From Marinobacter vulgaris (GTDB lineage Bacteria; Pseudomonadota; Gammaproteobacteria; Pseudomonadales; Oleiphilaceae), in assembly GCF_003344045.1 (NCBI RefSeq), contig NZ_QFWX01000005.1, forward strand, positions 186,001 through 250,000: 64,000 nucleotides of DNA, in the 5' to 3' direction. Under the pieces are notes generated by a model. The model saw only the letters and a program-made list of their open reading frames with translations. It ran no database searches and was not told the DNA's origin. Shown in pieces: positions 56,799-64,000 of the stretch (its first letter is position 1; every line of letters begins with the position of its first letter). The position numbers and the translations under genes were made by a program.

Positions 56799-57720
56799 TG
56801 TCAGAGCCCCCTTCCAGCAGTGAGTCCGTCAGCATGGTTGCCAGCCGTTTCACCGGAAAGACACCGCCGAACGGCCACACTGGGTCTATCTGGTAGATCT
56901 CGTCGCGCCTGACCGCGGGCAGGTAGGTCCAGAATGGACTGCTGGCCAGGGTGTCGGAAAGCCCGGGAAGGGTAGGAGAAACCACCACGAGACGGCTGTT
57001 CTGCTGGGGTGCGATAGCCTCCAGGCCGACCACGGAAAAGCCCCAGAAATTGCCTTCCCGGGGCCAGGCGTTTTTGAGCCCGAGGGCGTTCAGGGTGCTC
57101 TGGTAGAGGCTATTGGGGGCATAGATGCGCACGTGGCGGTCGTCCAGGAAGTTCACCAGGGCCACGGGCCTGTCTGTCATACCTGCCTTTTCCAGCCGCT
57201 GGCGCTGGGTGTCCAGGGTCTGCTCGATGTCTGCCAGAATGGCATTGGCACGGTCTTCACGGCCAAGCATTTCCCCCAGTGTGGTCAGCATTTCGCTGGC
57301 CTTTTCGAAGGGCCGGCTGCCGTTCCTGTAGACACTGATGACGTAGGTGGGTGCAATTTGTTCCAGGAGGTCGGCGGCAGGGGCCATTTCAGCACTGGTA
57401 ACAATCAGGTCCGGCTCCAGTTCCGCGATTGCCTCCAGGCTGGGTGCAACACGTGTGCCGATATTGCGTACTCCCTCCGGCAGCTCGGGCTCGTTCACCC
57501 ACACATCGTAACCAGCCCGATCCGCCACACCCACCGGGATTTCTCCCAGCAGCAGAACGGCTTCGGTGGCAGCCCAGTTCAGGGTGATGATGCGCTTTGG
57601 TGGCTCATCCAGGGTGAGGGTGCCGTGCTCGTGTTGCCAGGTCCCGGCACTGGCCGGCAGTGACAGTATGCCAATGAACAGCAGCGCAAAACCGCTTCTG
57701 AGGCAACACTTAATGGACAT
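56788..57720 (-). CDS. fhuD: Periplasmic ferric-siderophore binding protein, FhuD-like
   Basis: The 310-residue class III substrate-binding protein has a signal peptide (residues 1-25), RIITLNWAATEAVLLLGEIP, and the AELEPDLIVTSAEM region typical of the family. There is no lipobox, so it is soluble in the periplasm. It overlaps the ATPase and permease genes by 11 nt on each side. Confidence 0.93.
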   Translation of the reverse strand: MSIKCCLRSGFALLFIGILSLPASAGTWQHEHGTLTLDEPPKRIITLNWAATEAVLLLGEIPVGVADRAGYDVWVNEPELPEGVRNIGTRVAPSLEAIAELEPDLIVTSAEMAPAADLLEQIAPTYVISVYRNGSRPFEKASEMLTTLGEMLGREDRANAILADIEQTLDTQRQRLEKAGMTDRPVALVNFLDDRHVRIYAPNSLYQSTLNALGLKNAWPREGNFWGFSVVGLEAIAPQQNSRLVVVSPTLPGLSDTLASSPFWTYLPAVRRDEIYQIDPVWPFGGVFPVKRLATMLTDSLLEGGSDNVR

Positions 57721-58483
57721 AGGAGACCCACTGCCCCGGAGCCCGCTCCATCACGCCCATGGGTACCCCATAGATGGATTCCAGTATCCCCGAGTCCATG
57801 ATCTCCCGGGTGCTGCCATCTGCGATCAGCTGTCCGGATTTGAGTGCCACCAGCCGGTTGCAGAAACGGGCGGCCAGGTCTACGTCATGCAGCACCACGA
57901 CCACGGTGAGTTCCCGTTCTTCCGCCAGGCGGTGCACCAGCCGCAGGGTTTCCACCTGGTGCTTCACGTCGAGGGCGGAGATGGGCTCATCCAGCAGCAG
58001 GCAGCGGGTTTGTTGGGCCAGCAGCATGGCTATCCAGGCACGCTGGCGTTCTCCGCCGGACAGGGTGTCGACGGACCGATGCCCAAACTGGGCCAGCCCG
58101 GTATCGACAATGGCCTGGTCGATCAGCCGGCGGTCCTCGTCGTTGTAGCGGCCCAGAGGGCCGCGCCAGGGATAGCGGCCAAGAGCGACGAGTTCCCGCA
58201 CGGTAAGGCCATCAGTGCCGGGTGGGTGTTGGGGCAGGTAACCCACCTTGCGGGCAAATTCCCGGGCGCCGGTGGTGCGGAAAGAGCTGCCAAACAGGCT
58301 GACATCGCCCCTGGTGGGAGACATCTGTCGTGCCAGAACCTTCAGCAGTGTGGACTTGCCGGAGCCATTGTGACCGAGAAGCGCAGTCAACTCGCCTTCG
58401 CGGAACTGGATGTTGATGTTCCGTAGGATAGAGGTATCGCCGATGTGCATACCCAAGTCGGATACTTCGAAAAACGCAGACAT
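57710..58483 (-). CDS. fhuC: Siderophore ABC transporter ATPase, FhuC-like
   Basis: The 257-residue ATPase has Walker A GHNGSGKST, signature LSGGERQRAWIAMLLAQ, Walker B CLLLDEPISALD, and the switch His in VVVLHDVDLAARF. It starts MSAFFEVSDL at 58483 with CGGGAG upstream; the frame from 58513 is less likely. It is first gene of the fhuCDB-F-like operon, beneath a Fur-like site. Confidence 0.95.
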   Translation of the reverse strand: MSAFFEVSDLGMHIGDTSILRNINIQFREGELTALLGHNGSGKSTLLKVLARQMSPTRGDVSLFGSSFRTTGAREFARKVGYLPQHPPGTDGLTVRELVALGRYPWRGPLGRYNDEDRRLIDQAIVDTGLAQFGHRSVDTLSGGERQRAWIAMLLAQQTRCLLLDEPISALDVKHQVETLRLVHRLAEERELTVVVVLHDVDLAARFCNRLVALKSGQLIADGSTREIMDSGILESIYGVPMGVMERAPGQWVSYVH

Positions 58484-58524
58484 GCAGGCTCCCGTAATTC
58501 TGAGGGGCTGCATATTAATCTAAA

Positions 58525-58539
58525 TGCGAATTACTATCA
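58525..58539 (-). promoter_or_regulatory. Fur-like box for fhuCDB-F-like operon
   Basis: On the minus strand TGATAGT-A-ATTCGCA matches 11 of 14 Fur-motif positions, 41 bp upstream of the ATPase start. Confidence 0.6.
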
Positions 58540-58580
58540 ATAAATCTTTGGCAGTTGCAAGGCGAAGTGACCAGCGGGTT

Positions 58581-60371
58581 TTACAACTGACCGGTCTGAA
58601 CCCGCCATTGGGCCGCATAAGGTCCGTTGTCCGCCACCAGATCTTGGTGGCGGCCGGATTCCACGATCTGTCCCCCGTCCACCACGGCGATGGTGTCAGC
58701 ATCCACAATGGTGGACAGCCGATGGGCGATCATGATCACCGTGCGGTTGTGGCCGATGCGCTTGAGAGATCGCTGGATGGCAGCTTCGGTTTCGTTGTCG
58801 ACCGCGCTTGTGGCTTCGTCGAGCACCAGGATAGGTGGGTCTTTCAGCAGCGCCCGGGCCAGGGAAAGTCGCTGGCGCTGACCGCCTGAAAGCCGCACGC
58901 CGCGTTCGCCCACAGCCGTGGACAAGCCTTCGGGCAGTGTTTCGATGAAGGACCAGGCCTCGGCGGTTTTTGCCGCCTCGATAATCTGTTCATCACTGGC
59001 GTCGGGGCAGCCGTAGGCAAGGTTGTCGCGGATGCTGCCCTCGAACAGGTACACATCCTGGCTTACCAGTCCGATGGCTTCCCGCAGGGACCTGAGGCTG
59101 ACGGACTGAATGGGCTGGCCGTCGATGCGAATCTGCCCTCCGGAGGGGTCGTAAAAGCGTAACAGCAGCTTGGTCAGCGTCGACTTGCCGGAGCCGGTGG
59201 CACCAACCAGTGCCAGAGTGTTTCCTGCAGGAACCTGAAACGATATGTTGTCGATGCCGGCGCCGCTGGACGGGTAGTGAAAGCTCACCTTCTCGAAGGT
59301 GACTTCGCCCTTTACTGGCTGCACAAGTGCTTCGTTGGCGTCGTCACGAACATGCACCGGCTCAGCGAGCAGGTCGAGGATGCGGCGGGTGCTGGCCATG
59401 GCCCGTTCAAACAGGTCGATTACCTCGGCAAGCCCGGTCAATGGCCACAGCAGGCGCTGGGTCAGGAACACCAGTACCCCGTAGGCGCCAACATTCAGTG
59501 TGCCTTCCAGTGCCATCATGCCCCCCACGGTAAAGGTGGCCAGGAAGCCGGCCAGGATGGCCATGCGGATCACCGGAATAAACGCCGAGCTGATGCGAAT
59601 GGCCCTGCGGTTGGCCTCCACGTAAGCCTCACTGCTGGCCTTCAGGCGTTCGGCTTCACGCTGCTCCGCAGTGAAGCTCTTGATAGTGGCGATGCCGCCC
59701 AGGTTGTTGGCCAGGCGGCTGGACAGATCACCCACCTTTTCCCGCACATCCGCATAGAGCGGGCCGGCCTTGCGCTGGAAGTAGAAGGCGCCCCAGATGA
59801 TTAACGGAATCGGGGTGAATGCCAGCAGGGCAATCAGCGGTGATAGCACAAAAAATACCGCACCCACCGCCACAACGGTTACCACCACCTGGATCATGGC
59901 GTTGGCGCCACCATCCAGGAAACGCTCAAGCTGGTTGACGTCGTCGTTCATAGTGGCAACCAGTTGGCCGGAGCTGCGGGCCTCAAAGAAGCTCATGTCC
60001 AGTTTCTGGGCGTGCTCGTAGGCATCCTGCCGCAGGTCCGACTGCAGTCGCTGGGCCAGGTTGCGCCACAGAATCTGGAAAAGGTACTCGAAGACGGATT
60101 CGCCGGCCCAGATAAAAAAGGTGAGGACCGCAAGGATGGTGATCTGCTCCTGGGCCGTGTCGAAGCCCAGGCCGGCGACAAAACTCTCCTCCTTGTTCAC
60201 CACTACATCGATGGCAATACCGATCAGAATCTCGGGGGCAATGTCGAACAGCTTGTTGATAATGGAGCAGGTGGACGCTGCGATAATCTGCCTGCGGTAA
60301 CCCCGCGCGTACTTCAGCAGCCGGCCAAGGGCGGCAAAGCTGCTGGTGTCGTGATGACTGTGTGAGGACAT
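58581..60371 (-). CDS. ABC exporter, fused membrane and ATPase domains
   Basis: The 596-residue half-transporter of the MsbA/multidrug type has a six-helix membrane domain (about 25-320) and an ATPase with Walker A GATGSGKST, signature LSGGQRQRLSLARALL, and Walker B ILVLDEATSAVD. It starts MSSHSHHD at 60371. Its place beside a ferric-siderophore importer and a Fur-like site suggests siderophore export or, as for YbtPQ, uptake. The substrate cannot be told from sequence. The frame from 60434 overlaps the Fur-like region and is less likely. Confidence 0.88.
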   Translation of the reverse strand: MSSHSHHDTSSFAALGRLLKYARGYRRQIIAASTCSIINKLFDIAPEILIGIAIDVVVNKEESFVAGLGFDTAQEQITILAVLTFFIWAGESVFEYLFQILWRNLAQRLQSDLRQDAYEHAQKLDMSFFEARSSGQLVATMNDDVNQLERFLDGGANAMIQVVVTVVAVGAVFFVLSPLIALLAFTPIPLIIWGAFYFQRKAGPLYADVREKVGDLSSRLANNLGGIATIKSFTAEQREAERLKASSEAYVEANRRAIRISSAFIPVIRMAILAGFLATFTVGGMMALEGTLNVGAYGVLVFLTQRLLWPLTGLAEVIDLFERAMASTRRILDLLAEPVHVRDDANEALVQPVKGEVTFEKVSFHYPSSGAGIDNISFQVPAGNTLALVGATGSGKSTLTKLLLRFYDPSGGQIRIDGQPIQSVSLRSLREAIGLVSQDVYLFEGSIRDNLAYGCPDASDEQIIEAAKTAEAWSFIETLPEGLSTAVGERGVRLSGGQRQRLSLARALLKDPPILVLDEATSAVDNETEAAIQRSLKRIGHNRTVIMIAHRLSTIVDADTIAVVDGGQIVESGRHQDLVADNGPYAAQWRVQTGQL

Positions 60372-60442
60372 ACTTCGCTTGTCTCCCCTGGAATCTGCAG
60401 GCAAAAGGGTGGCAAGGGTAGCGGATTTCCCCAAGCTTTAAA

Positions 60443-60457
60443 ACAGAATCATTATCA
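60443..60457 (-). promoter_or_regulatory. Fur-like box upstream of ABC exporter
   Basis: On the minus strand TGATAAT-G-ATTCTGT matches 11 of 14 positions. It covers the stop codon of the YaiI-family gene and lies 72 bp before the exporter start. Confidence 0.6.
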
Positions 60458-60907
60458 CTTGCGGGTGTTCCGTTGCAGCCAGCGGTCCAGTTTGTCGGCG
60501 AATTCCTTGCGGTCGGTCTGGCCCAGTGGCGGCGGTCCGCCGGTAACCTGGCCGGCGTTCCGCATTTCCTCCATAAAGTTGCGCATGGCCAGGCGCTGGC
60601 GGATATTCTCTTTGGTAAAAGCCTGGCCACGGGGATTGAAAACGTCTGCGCCCTTTTCGATGGCTTCGGCAGCCAGGGGAATGTCCTGTGTAATAACCAG
60701 GTCGCCTTTGTGCATCTGGTCCATGATTTCGTTGTCGGCGACATCAAAACCCTGGGGAACCTGGCGTCGTTTGATATAGGGACTCGGCGGCAGGTTGATG
60801 GCGTGGTTGGCGATGAAGGTCGTCTCAACTTGCCAGCGGGTGGCGGCGCGGCAGAGGATTTCCCGAATGGGCACGGGGCAGGCGTCGGCGTCGACCCAGA
60901 TTGGCAT
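60455..60907 (-). CDS. YaiI/YqxD-family protein (DUF188)
   Basis: The 150-residue cytoplasmic protein starts [17 protein letters not shown] and has [14 protein letters not shown] and [11 protein letters not shown], the conserved PIN-like acidic motifs of the YaiI/UPF0178 family. Its role is unknown. Its stop codon lies inside the Fur-like box of the exporter. Confidence 0.92.
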   Translation of the reverse strand: MPIWVDADACPVPIREILCRAATRWQVETTFIANHAINLPPSPYIKRRQVPQGFDVADNEIMDQMHKGDLVITQDIPLAAEAIEKGADVFNPRGQAFTKENIRQRLAMRNFMEEMRNAGQVTGGPPPLGQTDRKEFADKLDRWLQRNTRK

Positions 60908-61027
60908 GGCTGGCTCCTATACTGGATTGTTTCTGGCTGAAGTTTACCTTTTGTTGGCATGAGCCTGGTAGGTTTGGGCTGCGTATCTTCTCGGGTGTTT
61001 CAGAATTCGGCAGCGGAGGCGTTGATC

Positions 61028-61594
61028 ATGATTACTCGGTGTGTATTAACAGCATTGTTGGGCTTTTTCTGTTCTTTCCCGGTGTTTGCCACTGAAAGCA
61101 ACACAGAGGCCTGGGAAGCCCTCCGCGAGGGCCGTGCGGTGTTAATGCTTCGACATGCCCTGGCGCCGGGCACCGGGGACCCGGGTAACTTTGAGGTTGA
61201 TGACTGCAGTACCCAGCGCAATCTGAACGACAGGGGCCGCGAACAGGCTCGTGCCTGGAAGCCGTATTTGGCAGAGCATGGCATCACCGAAGCGCGTGTA
61301 TTCAGCAGCCAGTGTTGCCGTTGTCTCGATACGGCACGGGAAATGGACATGGGGCCGGTGAAGGAGATGAGGTCGCTGAATTCGTTTTTCCGCAACCGCG
61401 GCGATGGGCAGATGCAGACGGACCAAACCATTGCCATTGTTAACGAGCTGGAACCCGGGCCGCCGGTGGTTCTGGTCTCCCATCAGGTGAACGTGACAGC
61501 GCTGACGGATGTGTTCCCTTCGTCTAACGAGGGAGTGGTGATTGCCCTGCCGCTGTCTGAAAACCCGACGGTACTGGCGAGGGTTTCGCCGTGA
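61028..61594 (+). CDS. Secreted histidine phosphatase-family protein
   Basis: The 188-residue protein has a signal peptide (residues 1-22, ending VFAT). The phosphatase motif reads LRHALAPGTGDP, with RNLNDRGREQAR and the second His in VLVSHQVNVTAL. The start at 61028 has GGAGG 9 nt upstream; a frame from 60959 would bury the signal. A periplasmic phosphatase of unknown target. Confidence 0.87.
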   Translation: MITRCVLTALLGFFCSFPVFATESNTEAWEALREGRAVLMLRHALAPGTGDPGNFEVDDCSTQRNLNDRGREQARAWKPYLAEHGITEARVFSSQCCRCLDTAREMDMGPVKEMRSLNSFFRNRGDGQMQTDQTIAIVNELEPGPPVVLVSHQVNVTALTDVFPSSNEGVVIALPLSENPTVLARVSP

Positions 61595-61695
61595 GGTCGA
61601 AAAGTTGTCATGCCGTGGTGAATCAAGCACGCTCATTCAACGGACAGGGTTTGAGGTAAAGTCAGGTAAGCATCCAAGTGTGTCAGGAGGATTGA

Positions 61696-63651
61696 ATGAG
61701 CGAGCGGTCTTTGCAGTCTCTGCCACCGGTGTTGGCCGGGCCGATTCTCAGGCACACGACTTTTAACAGGCTCACCCTCTGGCTGGTGGGGTCCTGTTCG
61801 TTGACCCTGCGGCTGCGTCTTTATCGAGGGGGTGCCAGTGAGCCCTGGATTGAGCGGGTGCTTGCTGAGAAGGAAGTCACGCGGATACGCTTCGGAGACT
61901 ATGCCTGCCTGCATTTGATCGATGTTGAACCTGACGATGCGCTGCCAGCGAACACCCGCATCGGATACGATCTGGGTGTGTCCAATGCGCAGTCATCCGG
62001 GCAAGGTGATGGTGCCGAGTCTTGGATAGCGGAATGGGCACCACACCTGTGCTTGCCGCAAGCCAGCCGGCCCGATTTTGTCATTAAAGAACGGCTGGAC
62101 CGCCTGGCCCATGGCTCATGCCGGCGGCCGCACTCTTCCGCGGCCGATGGACTGGTGAGGCTGGACCAATCGCTGCAGGAGGTACAGAACGATATTGCGA
62201 AGCGACCGGCACTGATGCTGATGACCGGTGACCAGATTTATGCCGATGATGTTGCCGGCCCAATGCTTCGGGCCATACATAGCCTGATCGATCGCCTCGG
62301 CCTTTACGAGGAGGTACTCGCCGGGAGTTCAGTCACTGACAGCAAGGCATTGCGGGAGAACCCGGATACCTACTTTCACCGTGAAAAGCTGCTCCCCGAT
62401 ATCCGCAGTAACGAGGCACTGTTAGAGCGTTTCTTTGGCGGTGTCAGAAAACCGGTATTTACCACCGCCAGTGCGCACAACCACCTCATCTCTCTGAACG
62501 AGGTTCTGGCCATGTACCTGCTGGTGTGGTCGCCGGTGTGCTGGCGCCTGGTAACCATGGAGCAACCGGTCCTGTCCGCAGAAGACCAACAAACCTACCA
62601 GCAACAACAAATCGACATTGATGACTTCGTGGCGGGCTTGCCCCGCGCATCTCGGGCGCTGGCGCATCTGCCCACTTACATGATTTTCGATGACCACGAT
62701 GTCACGGACGACTGGAACCTGTCTGCGCTATGGGAAACCACAACCTACGAACACCCGTTCTCCCGCCGGATTGTGGGTAACGCGCTGATCGCCTACCTGC
62801 TATGTCAGGGTTGGGGAAACAACCCCGATGCCTTCGTTGGCATCATGCCTGCTCTGCGGGAGCTGGCGGCATCGGCAGAGCAGGGCGCTGTGTTCGACGC
62901 GGTGCTGCAGGACCAGTTGATCGATAACCTGCTGCAGTTTGAGCACTGGCACTACAACCTGCAGACGTCACCGCGCATTGTTGTGCTGGACACGCGTACC
63001 CGTCGCTGGCGCAGCGAGCTCAATCGCGCCAGGCCATCCGGTCTCCTTGACTGGGAAGCTCTGACCGAATTCCAGCAGGATATCATCGACGAAAAAGCCG
63101 TTATCGTGGTGTCTCCGGCGCCCATATTCGGTGTCAAACTCATTGAAGCCATCCAGGGTGTGTTCACTTTTTTCGGCAAACCACTGGTGGTAGACGCAGA
63201 AAACTGGATGGCCCACCGGGGTGCCGCCAGTGTGCTGCTGAACATCTTCCGTCATTCGCGAACCCCGGGAACCTTTGTGATCCTCTCAGGCGATGTTCAC
63301 TACTCTTTCGCCTACGACGTGCGCCTTCGCCACAGGCCGGATTGGCCCAGAATCTGGCAAATCACCAGCAGCGGCATCAAAAACGAGTTCCCCCACACCC
63401 TCATGGAGTGGCTAGACCGGATCAACCGCTGGCTCTACGCGCCCTGGTCGCCCCTGAACTGGTTTACCAAGCGCCGACGGATGCGGGTAACCCCCCGGGA
63501 ACCCGAAGGCCGTGATGCCGGCGAGCGACTGTGGAATAATGCTGGCATCGGCATCGTTGACCTGGACGAGGAAGGTACGCCAACAAACATCGAGCAACGG
63601 AATTCACGCTCCGGTGGAACACGATTTCTGAAGCCTGAATCGGAGAGTTAA
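61696..63651 (+). CDS. PhoD-like metallophosphatase
   Basis: The 651-residue protein has dispersed metal-binding motifs LMTGDQIYADDV (about 173-184), IFDDHDVTDDWN (about 330-341) and LSGDVHYSFAYD (about 530-541). These match PhoD-like phosphatase/phosphodiesterase domains. It has no clear signal peptide or Tat motif, unlike classical PhoD, so it may act in the cytoplasm. GGAGG precedes the ATG. It lies 24 nt before a PsiE-like gene. Confidence 0.85.
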   Translation: MSERSLQSLPPVLAGPILRHTTFNRLTLWLVGSCSLTLRLRLYRGGASEPWIERVLAEKEVTRIRFGDYACLHLIDVEPDDALPANTRIGYDLGVSNAQSSGQGDGAESWIAEWAPHLCLPQASRPDFVIKERLDRLAHGSCRRPHSSAADGLVRLDQSLQEVQNDIAKRPALMLMTGDQIYADDVAGPMLRAIHSLIDRLGLYEEVLAGSSVTDSKALRENPDTYFHREKLLPDIRSNEALLERFFGGVRKPVFTTASAHNHLISLNEVLAMYLLVWSPVCWRLVTMEQPVLSAEDQQTYQQQQIDIDDFVAGLPRASRALAHLPTYMIFDDHDVTDDWNLSALWETTTYEHPFSRRIVGNALIAYLLCQGWGNNPDAFVGIMPALRELAASAEQGAVFDAVLQDQLIDNLLQFEHWHYNLQTSPRIVVLDTRTRRWRSELNRARPSGLLDWEALTEFQQDIIDEKAVIVVSPAPIFGVKLIEAIQGVFTFFGKPLVVDAENWMAHRGAASVLLNIFRHSRTPGTFVILSGDVHYSFAYDVRLRHRPDWPRIWQITSSGIKNEFPHTLMEWLDRINRWLYAPWSPLNWFTKRRRMRVTPREPEGRDAGERLWNNAGIGIVDLDEEGTPTNIEQRNSRSGGTRFLKPESES

Positions 63652-63675
63652 CAGGCGGATTAATGGAGAAACTGA

Positions 63676-64000
63676 ATGGCCGATCACGATAAAGAAGTAA
63701 CGCCCGCCAAGTCACGACCGGAGAGCCGGCACGAACTGCACCAGGAACTCCCGGTTGATTTTCCTGATCCGTTCTTTCGCAGTCTCCACAGGATTATTCG
63801 CTTTGCGATCCGGGTGCTTGCAGTACTGATGGTCGCTGTCATTCTCTGGGGCGTTTGCGATGTTGTCTACATCATCTATGACAGACTGATTACACCCCCG
63901 TTCCTGCTGCTGAATATTAACGATATTTTCTACACTTTCGGTGCCTTTATGGCGGTGCTGATTGCGGTGGAAATCTTTATTAACATACGGCTTTACCTGG
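63676..64000 (+). CDS. PsiE-like membrane protein, 3' end outside window
   Basis: The first 108 residues show a charged cytoplasmic head (about 1-40) followed by two hydrophobic helices (about 43-62 and 85-104). The NINDIFYTFGAFMAVLIAVE segment resembles the phosphate-starvation-inducible PsiE family. GGAG lies 8 nt before the ATG. The gene runs off the end of the window. Confidence 0.65.
   Translation, partial: MADHDKEVTPAKSRPESRHELHQELPVDFPDPFFRSLHRIIRFAIRVLAVLMVAVILWGVCDVVYIIYDRLITPPFLLLNINDIFYTFGAFMAVLIAVEIFINIRLYL

Overview
This 64 kb window is chromosomal DNA of a gammaproteobacterium. Marinobacter or a close relative is the best guess. That rests on a ~510-residue alcohol-forming fatty acyl-CoA reductase of the Marinobacter wax-ester type, a marine oligotroph-style mix of nap nitrate reductase and ferric siderophore uptake, and Pseudomonas/Marinobacter-like housekeeping neighbourhoods (relA-mazG, tsaB, rsmJ, plsB). 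No phage, transposase, rRNA, tRNA or CRISPR array was seen. Gene density is high and start/stop overlaps are common.

Layout. 1-8 kb: the 3' part of relA, mazG, two small paralogous proteins, ppc, and a YbaK-like/HDOD fusion. 8-16 kb: mainly housekeeping genes (adk, tsaB, uppP, an unknown gene coupled to rsmJ, plsB, nudC, murI). 16-21.6 kb: a signalling block made of an HDOD-GAF histidine kinase translationally coupled to a REC-PAS-GGDEF-EAL response regulator, divergent from a FlhG/MinD-like ATPase. 21.9-26.4 kb: lipid and acetate metabolism (fatty acyl-CoA reductase, acs, and an ErdR/AgmR-type regulator). 26.5-32.3 kb: mixed metabolic genes (2-hydroxyacid dehydrogenase, aminotransferase, a tartrate/malate-type dehydrogenase), a lipoprotein, and an EAL protein.

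32.3-38.3 kb: a LysR regulator divergent from an operon of ACAD10/11-type acyl-CoA dehydrogenase, SDR, APH-type kinase, histidine phosphatase and a second SDR. This gene set resembles the split parts of human ACAD10/11 and the Pseudomonas levulinate (lva) pathway, in which a 4-hydroxyacyl-CoA is phosphorylated before being rearranged for beta-oxidation. A 300 bp region carrying two related long inverted repeats sits inside it. 38.3-40.6 kb: three lipoproteins (DUF6279, OmpA-like, DUF4398). 40.9-45.5 kb: a complete napEFDABC operon for periplasmic nitrate reduction. 45.5-51.4 kb: a DacB-type carboxypeptidase, two aldo/keto reductases, a DUF6064 protein, a GFA protein and a PQQ-type sugar dehydrogenase.

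51.6-60.5 kb: an iron locus with a TonB-dependent siderophore receptor, a tiny membrane peptide, a divergent fhuCDB-fhuF-like operon whose genes overlap by exactly 11 nt at each junction, and an ABC exporter. Three Fur-like sites lie upstream of these units. 60.5-64 kb: a YaiI-family protein, a secreted histidine phosphatase, a PhoD-like phosphatase and the start of a PsiE-like membrane protein cut by the window edge.

Family names come from reading motifs in the translations; no database search was possible.
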